Positions 1 to 12,195 of a stretch of 64,000 nt of DNA are shown here, piece after piece. The position numbers were made by a program, and so were the translations under genes. Source of the DNA: Pseudopithomyces maydicus (Eukaryota > Ascomycota > Dothideomycetes > Pleosporales > Didymosphaeriaceae); the NCBI GenBank assembly GCA_026873275.1, contig JANTUC010000005.1, forward strand, positions 2,108,001-2,172,000, given 5' to 3'. Numbering within the stretch: the stretch's first letter is position 1; every line of letters begins with the position of its first letter. The notes beneath the pieces are model-generated. The model had not been told where the DNA came from. It made no database searches and saw only the letters and a list, made by a program, of their open reading frames with translations.

Positions 1-57
1 CTGCTGCTGCTGGCCGTCGGCGCCAGGACCGGTGGACTCAGTCTGTTGGAAATGCAT
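1..57 (-). CDS. 5' end of a gene leaving the left edge (partial)
   Basis: On the minus strand an ATG at 57-55 opens a frame of 19 codons that is still open at base 1. The peptide is polar and Gln-rich (MHFQQTESTGPG, then a Gln run), a low-complexity start common in fungal regulatory and RNA-binding proteins. Upstream, 58-1641 holds no other gene on this strand, so it could be its promoter. Nothing in 19 residues identifies the product. The call rests only on a clean start and open frame and may be wrong. Confidence 0.35.
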   Translation of the reverse strand, partial: MHFQQTESTGPGADGQQQQ

Positions 58-1435
58 CTTGAAGAGTCAAGACGCGCCTGTAGGATTGGCCTTGTATAAA
101 ACCAATCTAGGCTTCTTGTAGGAATGGGAGAAGTGACTGTGACTTTCCCTAGGGCTTCACGGAGGGAAGAAGGCGTCAAGGTCGCCGCAAGACGATAAAA
201 GTCGCATGCTCAGGGCGACATCGGCAGAGAGGCTGCCGAGGAGACTGCCGTATGAATGCGACATGATTGGTCTGGCTCCTGGCCGTTGGTTGTTTTGCCT
301 TCGTGCCGAACAAAAAATGCCATTAGCGTGGAGCACGCAATATGGCTTGGCGTGGAGGTTGGGCACCGCGCGGGGATATCGCGGAGCTCCGAGATAGCTG
401 GCCTGCACGTGCACAGGGAACGCATGGTGCGTGCACTGAACTTGCCGATATACTTCCCTGGATCATGTAGAGGACTCGATGAGTGTTACGAAGCCGGAAT
501 TCAATGTTTTGAAATATGCATCTCTCGTCCAAAGCAGCACAGGATGGCTACGTTTCCCATTGCCACGCCGGCATGCCCGTTTTCGGCCTACGAGGACTGG
601 CACACGCTGTTTAAACCCAAGACTTCCAAGGCAGTTCTCTTCTACAAGCAGCCCCTACGTTGGTCCAATTAATGCCCGTCGACAATCAAACCGCTAAAGA
701 CTCGACTATCTCCTGGTATTTGTCGCCTAGTGCTATTCCTTACCGAATAAATAGACTGCGCCACGTCAATACAGTAGGCAGTACAGCCGTACAGTCGACT
801 CTTATCTGTAAAAAATTACAGGCCGCGCTGTAATTAATAGCAAGGTCAAGTCTCCAACGCACAAGCAGCAAATCAAACTAAGCCCACCAGACTGCGAACT
901 TAGTGGCTAGCCACAAGCCATGTTGCTTGACACAATCTTCCGAGACAATGTAACTACCCACACAACAGAACTGGGTATCTATAGTGGTCATAACACCATG
1001 CCGCATGCTGGCAATAAACAATCAACGCTAGACCCTCCCTAGCTAATCATGGTCAATCTGTAGCTTCAGCAAGACTCGAGGCCTAGTTTTGAAATATTTA
1101 ACTGATCTAATCTCGAACATCTACTCCGGTCTTCCCATAAAGTCAATTCTATCTGCGTGGCATACATTAGTGGTGTTCAAGCGCCTACAGATTGCTTCCT
1201 CTGATGGGAAGTCCAACGAAGCTACCTACGCCGGCTCATAGCTACCCGCACTGAATCTAGTACTCCTCGCAAACAAGGCCCCTCACGCCCTTGACCAGTC
1301 GCGTGTGCCATTCTCACCTTTCTGGCCTTGCAAACAGTGATAGTCAGCTGCGCCTGCAGCGACCAACTGTACTCACAGCGATCGCAGATTTCTCTCACCT
1401 CTATATTGCAGACGCTGGCGCAAATCTCTAGGTTC
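58..1435. other. Intergenic region, no gene seen
   Basis: About 1.4 kb without supportable coding sequence. The short open frames at 157-697 overlap each other on both strands and show no protein-like pattern or intron structure. Stops are dense from 700 to 1300. The region probably holds back-to-back promoters for the gene leaving to the left and the gene starting at 1642. Confidence 0.6.
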
Positions 1436-1443
1436 TATAAAAG
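1436..1443 (+). promoter_or_regulatory. TATA-like element before the gene at 1642
   Basis: TATAAAAG lies about 200 bases upstream of the ATG and is followed by a pyrimidine-rich stretch (about 1456-1485, mainly CTTTC and CCTTCC). That arrangement is typical of fungal core promoters. The assignment is by position and motif only. Confidence 0.45.
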
Positions 1444-1641
1444 AGCACCTCCCACGCTCCTTCCTTTCTTTCTTTTCCTCACCTTCAATATTCATATCAT
1501 TTATCTTAACAATTATTCTTCCAGGCTCCAACCTTGCGCAACAAGGTAGTGTGCGCCTCTACCGCCACCACGGACAACTTTTCACTCAAAAATCGTCTGG
1601 GCACCCCCTGTTCGTCGTCCACAGACGGTGGCCCGGAAACC

Positions 1642-3640
1642 ATGACCGATCAGGCAGCTGACATGTTCGACAGCAGCTCAGTTTCACCAATAGGGTCTCC
1701 ACAGCGGGAGGTTCCTCGCGACATTCGCGGTTACTTTGGCGGCCAGCGCAAGGTGAGCATAAGCTCCATCATGGTATCCTTGTCGCAATTTCTTTGAGCT
1801 TGGCTGACTATACAGGCCAACGAGGTCAATAATCCAGGTACCCTAGCCCAGGAGCTTCGAGCTATGGATGCGAACACCGGCGGCGAACACATGTCGTCTC
1901 CCCTAGAGGCCCGCAAACGTGAGGCATCGAGCGAGGGCGAGATGCCTATCCGCCCTCGTCGTCTTTGCCCGCCCTCCCAGCAAGCTCCGACAACCGGCTT
2001 CCAGATGCCGGACACATCGTCATCGGCCGACGTCGAGCAGCCCCGCATGCGTAAGAAACCTGGTCCGAAACCGTACGCCAACAAGCCAATCGCGAAGAAC
2101 GATCTGAAGGCCAAGATGGAGGTCATCCGCGCAATCGAGAAGAACTGGGGCAAGAACTTTATTGTCAACTATATCCCTAAATGTCACCGTCCCTTGCAGA
2201 AGAAGAAGGGTGGCAAACGAACTGCTTTTCGACAGCATGAGACCGGTACGTAGATCGCACATGATAAATGCCCTGGTGCAGTATTTGCTAATTACTGCCT
2301 AGATCCTAAGAAATGGCTGCCATCAGTTCTCAAGTCTGTACATATGATTTCGAACCTTACCAGTGACCGGAATTTCCTGAAGAAGGCCTTCAACGATATA
2401 GTCCGCCATCGCATCAAGCACACGGGAAACCGCAAACCGCAACTGGTCACCACAGACTTCGATATCATTGAGGACATCATTACTCGTGGCTGGGATGTCG
2501 ATACTAGCTTCGCTATCCGCTACAAGCATCTTCTCCTCTCGCAGCCCAAGGGATATATGGAGACAGATGAGGACATTGACCATATTCTTGCATGTGGAGA
2601 GGACGACCTTGTGCCCATTAGCGATAACGACGAGGATGATCAAGAGGCGGATGAGAATATGGAGGAAGATGCTCAAGATTACGAGGACAGCAACTTCTCT
2701 AGCCCAGCCAAGTCTTACCTTCATGTAAGTCAAGTTGAAGCAGTGCAATGCGTGCTTAGCTATACTAACATATTGCAGGGACCTCCACACCAGCCGTCTA
2801 AGTTGATCACGCCAGATCACGCAAAGCCAACCAAGCCTCTCAAGCCAGGGAAGCAAGAGAAGCAAGAGAAGCAAGATATGCCGCCAAAGAAACCTAAGCT
2901 TTCTGTGCCTCCTGCCCACCCCGTGGCTCAGCCTCCTCTCCAGAAGACGCCCTACCAGAACCCATATGGTGCATATGGAATGCCAGGCTACTGTATGTAT
3001 AGATTCATAAAAGCGATGAAAATTTACTTACTTCTCTACAGCACCATATGGCCCCTATCCAGGCTATCCACCCATGCCAGGCTACCCTACCCAGCAGCAC
3101 ATGAAAGGTTACCCGCCCCCACCAATGTATTCATGGCCTGGATATGGTCAGTACTACCCACCACCCGGTCCCAACAAGGACGCCAATCCCCAGGCTTCCC
3201 GCCCTCAGCCTCCTGCCTACCCTCCCCACGGCTTCCCCGGTATGCCTCACTATTCGCACCCGCTCGCCCCACCGCCGACCGACCCGAAGTCCACACCAGA
3301 ATCCTCTTCTACCGTTCGTTCTTCCGGTAACCCGCGCTTCTCACCCTTCGGACGCTCGAAGCACTCATCTTCCTTCTTCCCCGAGGCAGGTTCTACTCGC
3401 AATGCGACTCCCGGACCCGCTGGCGGTCCGCAAATCAAGCGCGAGTTCAGCTTCGATGAGCACTCGATTACGGTCGAGGAGTATGACGAGAACCCCGACG
3501 ACTATGCCGGTGAGGCGCAGGAAATGGATGACGATGAGATGGCTGATGAGGCGATGCGCATGGAGATTGCGGAGCAGGAGCGGCGTGTGCAGATTCTCAA
3601 GGCGAAGTTGGCGGCGAAGAAGAAGAAGAATAAGATGTAG
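1642..3640 (+). CDS. Conserved fungal protein, probably nuclear, with acidic and Pro/Tyr-rich segments
   Basis: Five exons read as one protein of about 590 residues, with introns at about 1753-1815, 2246-2302, 2725-2778 and 2993-3041, all GT-AG. The N-terminal part carries a basic motif, RKKPGPKPYANK, that recalls an AT-hook. Next comes a globular-looking block (about residues 125-260, with IRAIEKNWGKNFIVNYIPKC and a long helical stretch). Then follow an acidic tract rich in Asp/Glu, a Pro/Gly/Tyr-rich low-complexity region, and a basic helical C-terminus ending in a Lys run. I chose ATG 1642 because it follows AAACC and starts the open first exon. The layout fits a chromatin or RNA-associated factor, but I do not recognise the family. 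Confidence 0.8.
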
Positions 3641-4323
3641 GCGCAGGTGGTTTGGGTGGTAGTCTCACGGCCCTCGGCACTATCTGAGGTGGACGTGAAT
3701 CATTAAATTTCTTTTTGCGGATTGCTGGAGTTTATATATCTAGGCTCCGGTCAGCTGGAATCTCGGTTCTAGCATATATCTCTTTGGATCTGGTTATGGA
3801 TGTCCATAGGAGATGTCAGGCTTCTTAGTCTTTTTTTTTGGGAGCTATAGCGATTCCGAGGGAGAGGTTAGAGGCAGCAAGTCGAGCGCCCAGTGGTGAC
3901 CCACTACTACTACCACCACCTCCGCCCCAGTCGACTGGAATCTCAATTCTGGCATTTTTTTGGAGCTGGATACTCATACGGGTTTATTGGGCTTTTTGGG
4001 GTGCTCGGCATTTTTTACGAGCTTTCAATCCATAGTACGAGGTATTTATTTCTTCTAATGGCAACTTAGGTGTTACTTTGATTGAAATGAACGTAAGTTC
4101 CGGTCTCTCCCGGTCCATTCCCCCTTGTTTCTTGATATATTTGTGCGAGACGCAAGATTTCTGAATCTACAAATTCAGTTTAGCGTAGATGCAGAAATAC
4201 CAGGTGAATGTTGATGCCCGCTGAATTTTTCCCTCTGTCCTCACTCTCACTTTGCGCGGTGAAGCGGCCAACTGCGGGTGAAGAGGCACACGTGCGCTAA
4301 CTCAATCACTTTCACATGGCTAC
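3641..4323. other. Intergenic region, no gene seen
   Basis: Contains the 3' flank of the preceding gene and the promoter of the next. The open frame at 3838-4035 has no start context, no introns and no recognisable protein pattern. T-runs at about 3829-3839 may belong to a 3' flank. Confidence 0.6.
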
Positions 4324-4330
4324 TATATAA
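4324..4330 (+). promoter_or_regulatory. TATA-like element before the gene at 4443
   Basis: TATATAA lies about 115 bases before the start codon. A T/C-rich leader (CTTTTTCTTTGG and similar) separates it from the ATG. The spacing suits a fungal core promoter. Confidence 0.45.
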
Positions 4331-4442
4331 GTTCTTCGAGCAGCACTAACGCCGTTTCTTTTCTTTAGACCACTTTTTCTTTGGACGACCTTTTGACACA
4401 GATAACTTCTTTTCTTTGATAACTTCATTTCACACATTTTCA

Positions 4443-5429
4443 ATGATGCCTTCAACCTCGCAGGTCGAGTTGCAATGTCGGCCATCTCCACAGCCAATCG
4501 AGACAGCACAAATGCGCGCAGAGATTGATGCGAGCTGCGATGTTGCACCACTCTCATACAAACCATTCCGATTCCTCGATCTTCCTGGAGGTAAGTTTGT
4601 GCGATCTTGTGGTCTTACGAACAGCTCAAAGCAAAGCTCCGAAGCATAGTGACTAACGAGCACAATAGAAATCCGAAACCGAGTCTATGACTTCATGGTG
4701 GACCAGGGCCCGGAGCCTCGTCCAGAAGACAGTGTCATTGTGCCGAAACCACACCCACAAGGCCCGCAGATCTACTGCATACAGCCTTTGCTCGCTCTCA
4801 CACAAGTCTGCCGTCTCATACGCTACGAATTTCAACCAATTGCGCGGGCGCATACGACCATCAAGGTACCGATGCAGCTTGTCAGGCAGTTCCTAGCAAT
4901 GCAGGAATACTGCCAAGTCCCTACATCGAAGGACTGCACTCTCGTAGCGAATATCATTGCGGATATGCGGCACGACGACGATGATTTCGACGACTACGAC
5001 GCTTGGGACGTTCAATATGCGATCCTGGACCTCTGTAACACGTATCAGTCTACGAATTTCACCTTCACAAATCTTTTCTACTGCAATGACTACAAACCAG
5101 AGGCCATGTTGGAAATTAACCGTCTGCTGAAAACGTTGTTCACGGAGAAACTCTCGTTGTGGGGCGGTTACTTGAAAGGTGCATTCGAGTGGGTTGAACT
5201 TGTATTGGTGGAGAACCACCACTTGAAACTTACCATCTGTTGTCGTGACGGATACCTGAGTCGGGATTCTGGATACGACAAGATGGAAGAGTTCTTGGAT
5301 ACCATGGGAGTTGGTCAGCAAGACGTATCCGGATGTATGGTTTGGTTCGACATGATGGGAGAGTCCGAAGGTCGCATGAACAAGTTCCGATGGGACGGAT
5401 CTTCGGATGTTATTTATCGAAGAGAGTGA
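4443..5429 (+). CDS. F-box-like fungal protein with an LPGEIRNRVYDF motif
   Basis: Two exons (4443-4590 and 4669-5429) joined across a 78-base GT-AG intron encode about 302 residues. The splice restores LPGEIRNRVYDFM, the short hydrophobic-plus-charged motif at the head of many fungal F-box-like proteins of unknown function. It is followed by LLALTQVCRLIRYEFQPIAR, the second motif normally found with it. The rest is a mixed alpha/beta sequence with an acidic patch (HDDDDFDDYDAWD). In this family the N-terminal motif may recruit a Skp1-type ligase, but no partner or substrate can be read from the sequence. Two adjacent ATGs occur; I use the first. Confidence 0.8.
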
Positions 5430-5972
5430 TTTCTGTGTTGAGAGACATCGTCGTCTCTAGTTGGCTGAAAAGACAGGATTCAACTCTGCCGGCCAGAGTT
5501 GTGGACAAGCCTAGCATCGAGACATTTGGTGGGGGGACAAATGGCGCTGCCAGGAACCGCGTTTCACTCTTGATGAGGCTACATCAGAGTATGGACTGAG
5601 CTGCACATGGACGTGCACATAAAACATTGTACTTGTTTGTTTGTTAAAGTTTATATATACTATTGAGTGTTTATGCAATCTGAGAATACCCATAGCTGTT
5701 GCTCTCTCGATCTTGCGTGCATAAATGACTAGAGGTGTGACCCTGAGATATGATTATACGAACTAGTGTATGACATCATCATATTCTACCTCCACGTCCC
5801 CGTTGTTTTTGGGTCCGCTCGGACAGAACATGATTAATACATGAGTGGAATTATAACCAGGCGCAACTGCTAACACAAATCCCTACACTTGTCAATTTGG
5901 CGATTCGCAAGTTGAGTCCCGTCTCAAATCTACTTGGGCACACCACACCTCTTTAGCACCCAAAGGCCCGCC
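5430..5972. other. Intergenic region, no gene seen
   Basis: 3' flank of the F-box-like gene and promoter of the small gene at 5973. The open frame at 5333-5599 only continues out of that gene in another frame. I see nothing else here. Confidence 0.6.
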
Positions 5973-6355
5973 ATGACAAAGAATTGTACCTTGTGCTCCA
6001 CACCGAGAAACATTCTTGTTCGCTGTCAGATTGATGAAACACAAAAGTGGCACTTTGTTTGTCCGGGATCGTGTTGGAAGTCCGTTTCGGGAGGGGTTGA
6101 AGATGCTCGGGGCTTAGAGGATGAGCATCCTCATTATAGATACGGTGGAATGGTAAGTGTGAGCACTCAAGGAGTAATTGCGAGCTTCATTCAGCATACA
6201 AGCGACTAAAGTTTGAGTAGTGGAAGGATAGAAGCGCAGATGGACCAGTGAGTGCGAAGAAGCCGAGAAAGGTCAAAGAGAGACAGAAGGAGGAAGCGCT
6301 AAATCGGGAAAAAACAGCGATCAATTCAGAGCAAGAGATGCAAGGAATTTCGTAG
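5973..6355 (+). CDS. Small conserved Cys-rich protein, probable zinc binder
   Basis: Two exons (5973-6152 and 6221-6355, 68-base intron GTAAGT...GAGTAG) give about 104 residues. The N-terminus has a CTLC pair, later VRCQID and WHFVCPGSCWK, then HPHYRYGGMWK, so Cys and aromatic residues are arranged as in a small zinc-binding fold. The C-terminal third is Lys/Glu-rich and helical. I remember this layout as a conserved uncharacterised family of filamentous ascomycetes. Its stop codon lies only 8 bases from the stop of the convergent monooxygenase gene, so the 3' UTRs must overlap. Function is unknown. Confidence 0.8.
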
Positions 6356-6363
6356 AGATGTGC

Positions 6364-8059
6364 TCATGGCAATACACCTCCCAGCGCCAATTTCTCTCTA
6401 CGAACCACCACCCACTCAGCCTCCGCACCTTCGCCATCCTGCTTCCTCTCCTGCTTACCCGGATTCTCAGGATACTTCCTCAAATGTTCAACCGCCCACA
6501 CCAACTCCTTACTCAATACCGGCGGCACCAACCCTTCCCCTCTTATCGTCCCTAACCCCGCAATATCAAACAACCCCGTCAACCACTCCACCGTCTGACC
6601 CTCCTCCCACGGAATATCATGAAACTTCTTCCTCTCCCTAGACGTCCTCGCCGCCCTCTCATTCTCCCACCTCCTCTGCTCCTCCAACGGCGGAAGCGCC
6701 TTCGCGTTCCTACCCGAGAACAACCTCGCCAACGCAATAGCCTGGTACTCGAAACTCCGGAAAGTCAACGTCCGCGGCATGCCTATTATGCCCAGTGTCT
6801 TGAAATCCTGAAAAAAAGTATGCCAATACGTCTTAATCAGCTTGTTACCTTCGTAATCCCACAACGGCCTCCCGTTCGCCTCTGCGTTCCAGAATGGGAA
6901 AGATGGTCGGTATCCCGTGCAGTAGATAACGGCGTCTACGTCGTCCAAATACGTGTCGTCTTCGAAAACGATGCGGCCGCTGGGGAGATACTCTTTGATG
7001 GTGGGTTTCCACTCGATGCCTGAAAGCGGGTCGTCGCCGTCCCAGCGGGCTTTTGACCGGCGGGATTGATAGACGGGGGCACTGGCGACGCCGACGACGT
7101 CGACGGAGATGTCGTGGCCTGAGGCGGAGTTGCCGATTATGAGGACCTTTTTGTTGGCGTAGAGGGTGGGTGTGCGGTACTCTTTTGAGTGGGATATGCG
7201 TTCTGGATATTTGGCTATGTATTCTTCTAGACCTTTGACGTATGGAACCTAAGTATTGTTAGCGATATTTGCAACAATGGCTCGTGTCATAATAGACTCA
7301 CGAAGGGCACGGCGTAGTGACCGTTGGCGAGGATGACAGCGTCGAATTCTTCTTCCCACCAGAAGTCTAGGCGGCGGACTGGGTCATGTTTTCTGAGGGT
7401 CAGTTTCCAACGCTCGTAGCCTGCGTCGTCTACTGCAGGGAGCTTGAGGACCCCTTCGACGGTGGTGTTTAGCTGTAGAAATGCGTCGAGTTTGTGGATC
7501 GAGAAATAATTCTCAACATATTGCCGTGGGATGTAGTGAGGTACAAAAGGGCCATAGGCGAAGGGCGAATCAGAAAAAGACATAGCAATGGCTGGCACAT
7601 TTGTGCTTCACATAGTCAGTATATAAGACTATCACTGAATATAGCGATACATACGTCAAAGAATTGTAAACTGGTGTCTTGGTCCATCGTTCCTGTTGTA
7701 CAGGTGGGGCGACTGTTGGCAATGCGTCAGGTATGCGGAGCGGTGGGTCGGTATCTGGCGGGAGATATCCTGGGTAGATAGGAAGAGGTGTTGGCTCCGC
7801 ATCATAAATCCTTTCCCTACTGTTAGAACGGAGAAGTATGCAGCATGCGGTTCATTGATCCCGTACCATGTACCCCCTGCAGTTTCTCTTCGTTCAAATA
7901 CTTGAATTCTCTCAAAGTAGTTTTCTGCTTTCAACGCTGCTGCTGTGATAGCTCCTTAGTGATATCAGAGACTGTATTGATTACGATATGGTGCGTAGTC
8001 TTACCGGCTGCGCCCGCGCCAACCACCGCAACAGACTTGATTCGTCGACCAGTGGCCAT
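6364..8059 (-). CDS. Flavin-containing monooxygenase (FMO family)
   Basis: Reads right to left from ATG 8059. Splicing restores the FAD dinucleotide motif (VAVVGAGAAG), then FERRETAGGTWERIYDAEP and a Pro-rich loop typical of fungal FMOs. Further on come the VILANGHYAVPFV segment, the NADPH motif VLIIGNSASGHDIS, and CTGYRPSFPF near the C-terminus. At least three short introns lie at about 7955-8004, 7823-7870 and 7253-7300, and another lies near 7600-7660. The enzyme should use FAD and NADPH to oxygenate a soft nucleophile (N or S) or perform a Baeyer-Villiger-type step; the substrate cannot be inferred. No pathway genes adjoin it. The C-terminal tail (about 60 residues, Glu/Lys-rich) looks variable. 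Confidence 0.9.
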
Positions 8060-8343
8060 AGCGTAACTACAACGTTGGTAGATCTAAGAAGATAGCAAAA
8101 CTCTAAAACGGCCGCGACAATCTTTAAAACAGAGGTACGTAGCTGTCTGACGAATCAAGTTGAATCGTCATCCAGGCATCTCATAACGCAATAACTGTCA
8201 CGTGTTCCACCTCCAACTCCGTGTAGATCGACGCTCACACGAGTTATCTTGAAGTCTGGTGAATCTTTGAAGTGCTTTTCGTATGGTATTAATGCTACAC
8301 GAGTAATGATTGCTACCAAAAACCATAGACCACACCAGGGCAC

Positions 8344-8955
8344 CTATTTCCCCTTCCAAAAGAAGAACCAAATCAAGAACGCTGCAAACAACAGCGCAGG
8401 ATACGGGTTTCTAGATACCAGTTAGCAAAGCACCGCAGAAAAATGTCACCACTCACGCAGTAGCACCCCCAAAATCAATCTGACTAAACTCTTCCTCCTC
8501 CGCATCAGTCGTCTGCTCCCCATTCCCCTTCTTCCTCGCATACGTCACCAACTTCTTAATCGCGCCTGCATCCGCACCTCTCACAGCCTTGATTACGACG
8601 CCGTTCTTCAGAAGCAAAAAGGTGGGCATGGCGGAGATCTTGTACTCCTTTGCGATGTCCTTGGTGGCGTCTACGTCGACCTTGGCGAAGGCGAGTTTCT
8701 TCTCTGCTGTGTTTTCTGAGGCGAGTTTTTCGAAGATGGGGGCGATGGCTTTGCAGGGGGGACACCTTGTTCTGTGTGAGGATGCGCATGTGTGGAGCTA
8801 AGGTGTAATTTGATGGAGTGTATAGGGGAAGTATGAGGTAGGTTAGTGTTGAGAGGAACGTACCACGTGGCCCAGAAGTCGATGAGTGTGTATTCATTGG
8901 AATGGAGAAGATCTTCCAGCTGGGAAGAGCTACTTATCGATGTGTATTTCGCCAT
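8344..8955 (-). CDS. Thioredoxin with a C-terminal membrane anchor
   Basis: From ATG 8955, three exons encode about 155 residues. The first splice rebuilds FWATWCPPCKAIAP, the thioredoxin active site with CPPC in place of the common CGPC. The later SAMPTFLLLKNG carries the cis-Pro loop. After the thioredoxin fold comes an acidic linker (DAEEEEF), then a final exon beginning NPYPALLFAAFLIWFFFWKGK. That is a single hydrophobic helix followed by Lys, as in tail-anchored proteins. This suggests a reductase facing the cytosol from the ER or outer mitochondrial membrane, which is inference. CPPC raises the question of a more oxidising redox potential. The 3' exon is small, so a gene caller could miss the anchor. 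Confidence 0.88.
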
Positions 8956-10361
8956 GGTAGCAGGAATTGATTTTTGGGTGTAAAGGTATGGGCTGCAGCG
9001 ATCCACGGGTGGAGTTCAGCCTTACACGCGTAGCCCACCGGGCGAGGAGAGTTACACGTGGGGAACTCTAGCCACAGCTTCAGCCACAACCACATGAGCC
9101 CCGCCTTCACCCATCACCATGGGAATGGGTCTGGCCGGTATTGTTGCTTTTTCCCTCCCGCACGGGATAAATTATGGAGCACAGGGAATTCGAAAATAGG
9201 AGGGAAAGTGAATGCCAATCGGGATAGTCCTCTTGCTGGAAAGGCGCATTCTTCCACGCCACCTCAGCCCATCGTCAGCCCATTGTCTGCGTAAATAAGA
9301 CTTGGCCTGCAGCAATGAACGGTCAATTGCTTCATACCAATTCCCGTGTTGTGAGATCTTCGTCTACAGCATATCCACAATAATGGATTTCCTTGTACGA
9401 CAGTAGTTTTACCTAACAAAGGTTAAGCTTCTCACTACTTTCGTCGCGATCTAGAGCGAGTTGTGATTGCTCCACAGATCGAACAGGGTCTTTTGAGAAA
9501 CATGAATGAGATCACCCGTCTCAATGACGAGTGTTCCACCTGAAATAGTCGGGACACGCAATAGATTATAGTGATGAAGAACGTTTGTCTTCCCCAACCT
9601 CAGCGGGAACGAATGACAGACCAGAGATTCAACATTTGAAACAGCCGTTCAATCACTACCCTTATCTTTGGGAAAAAGTAAACCTCGTGTCTGACATTCG
9701 AAATATATCCAGACAACGTTGGGATGTATTTTGGGGATACATAAGGGTCCAGACCTTCTCGAAAACGGCGATCCTGATGATCCTGTGAACCATGCTGAAG
9801 ATCCAGTAGCACCCCATTCGACGGCTAGGCAGTACAGCGACACAAACATAAGAAGATCCTCTACCTGTCATCCATTTGTAGGAAATTCATCCGTCGGATG
9901 TCGGATCGGAAAGGTAACAGCTGCGGCCAGGGCGCCGCAAGCTCACGCATGCGGCAGTGATCAGCACCCGCCCAACAAGTTTAGCCTAGTTTATGACGGA
10001 ATGCCCTTCTGCGGGATTCCATCTAGACCTGGCGGTCAGCTTGTGTTCAGGGGACATAGATAAAAAAGAGGTAGGACGTGGGAGATGGTAATTAGACGTG
10101 CATTAGATTAGTACATATCTTTCTTTCCTTGCCTACTTGCCCGGCGCATATCTGTTTCCTTAACGCCATGCCATGCTAATGCGAACGGGTATTAATCATG
10201 AACCGCTTCCAAAACGCCTTGCTATCATAGCAAACATTCGCTCATGCCGTCTTACTATCATGTATGATGATTCGTTAGATAGTGTTCGATACCGTGGAGC
10301 GTATCCTACGATGCAACCTCGTTCTGGTGTCGTAAAAATATCTGCTCGCAGTGTTTTCATA
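8956..10361. other. Intergenic region, no gene seen
   Basis: About 1.4 kb between the thioredoxin start and the 3' end of the next minus-strand gene. Overlapping short frames near 9585-10063 occur on both strands without protein-like composition or splice structure. Confidence 0.6.
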
Positions 10362-12195
10362 CTACTTTAGGGGCATTGTTTTCTTTATAATGAAGACTCC
10401 CACTTCAACGCCTCTCATCCTGGGTCGATCGTCCTCAGCTTTCCGATTCGCAACGCCGTCTAATACTTCTTGGATCAAATTGGATGCAGTCATCCCGGAC
10501 TCAGGCAACTTCTTAACCTGTCTGAAATACTTGTTGACCGTGTCTCGAATACGAGGCTTCTCCTGCTTGATCCACCAGTCGTTGGCCCAAGCCGATCTCT
10601 CAAGAAAAGCCTCTTCCTTGGATGCTCGTATCACGGTATAAACCGGCTTGTTGTCACTGGGACCGCCTCCGCTCATCAATTGACAGTAGCGAACGATCTG
10701 TTCGTTCAATCTGTCGTACTCGTCGAGATAGCTCACCGAGCTCATCTGCCCCAAGTTTTTCCCCAGCTCCGACGTCAGATCGTGCACAACCGTCATGGAC
10801 CTAAGCAGCGGATCAAGGATCGGCCCCAGATAATGTTGCATAAATGTGCGGGCTCCTGTTCGCGTCGGATATATGAAGAGGAGCAGGCCGTTCTCAGATG
10901 ATACCTCTACCAGCCTGTCGCGAAGCAATGAGTGGCCCTTCAGCTCGAACATCTCTGCATACTCATTTGTGTTGGTGGGTGGAATATAACGTTCGACAAT
11001 AGAAATGTGTATGCTCCCTGGGGGAACAACAGGCCGAGGAGAGGGAGGTAAGAGCTTGGAATCAAGCTGGTAATCTGGAATGGCCACCGCACTATCAAAG
11101 ACTTTGCTCGTAAAGTATTCGTCGCCGCCTACGGCGGGCCCAGGGGTGGATGGCGGGGATTTGGGAAGATCAGAGAGGGTGAAGCGACCAGGGACGGCAT
11201 GGAATACGTTGATCCAGGCAGTATTGGTCGGCGACTGATCATGGATGGCAGCGATAAGCTGAGCGAAGAGGTGGCCATTTGTGGATGGGCACGGCAGCGC
11301 GTGGGACAAGATCTTAACAGAGTCCACAGCTTGCAGACTCGGCTCTGTGGCTGGTGGGAGTCGTTAGTGTGCTAATTTCCTGCCAACTTGAGGAGCACCT
11401 ACTAAGAGTCTCCTTCACGCTCTGCGTCCAAGCTGCCATGCCTAGCGCACCGCTCGGTTCGACAGTGGTTGGCACCACTATCGGAGCTGATCCCAGCGGT
11501 TGGGCACTTGCTACCGTGGCAAAACCAGGCGACTGTCCCGCGTCGGAATTTGGCGGCGAACCGAGTGCGGCGGTCGTGACATTCACGAGGGTTCCCCAGT
11601 TGAATGCTCCGTCCTCTGTAGGTGGGGTGACGATGGGGACAACGTGGTCGACGGTAGCCTTGGCGGGTCTCGGAGTGGTGGTGGTGGGAAGATCGTCTGC
11701 GCCGTCCAATTGACTGATGCGCGGGCTGAGTACATGAAGAGGATCCTCAGGCTTCGACAACGGGCCAGCGCCAACTGAAAACGAATGACTGGAATGCAAA
11801 GGAATGCGATCGGGATGGGGAGCCCCGATGCCTAAGAGGTCGAAGGATGGGAGACGTAGGTTGTGCGAGGTTTTCACGATTGGAGGGGTAGGCAGCGAGA
11901 CATTGGATGGTGGCAGGACTGTGCCGGCGAAGGCGAGACTGAGGTCAGGAAGTGTCTCGTGGAGCGGACTGGGAAAGTCCGGCAGAGAGGCTGCTGGTAG
12001 TGGGAAGGGAGGAACCAGAGATGGTTCGAGAAGAGCAGAGCTGTCGTTTAGGTGTGCCGAGCTCGATCCACGGCGAGCCACAGATTTGGGGCAGGACGCG
12101 CCTACATCCCCGTCTGGCGAGGTCGGCGGACTGGACGAAAGGCCGATGTCGCGTTGCGGCTGGTCGACCAGAGAAGATATGTTGCTGTCGATCAT
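10362..12195 (-). CDS. Conserved fungal protein, disordered N-terminus and folded C-terminus
   Basis: Two long exons (12195-11403 and about 11350-10362) are joined by one short intron and give about 590 residues. The N-terminal half is Ser/Pro/Thr-rich and low in complexity, with SSPPTSPDGD-type phosphosite clusters. The C-terminal half looks globular: it has GSIHISIVERYIPP, a helical FELKGHSLLRDRLVEVS, and LLLFIYPTRTGARTFMQHYLGPILDPLLR, then a charged end (WWIKQEKPRIRDTVNKYF). I do not recognise the family and assign no reaction. The start at 12195 is the first in-frame ATG. GC-rich DNA upstream (12196-12800) may be leader. Confidence 0.8.

Noticed and set aside
6364..8059. Secondary-metabolite cluster around the flavin monooxygenases
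   Set aside because: No PKS, NRPS, terpene synthase, transporter or pathway regulator adjoins either FMO gene.
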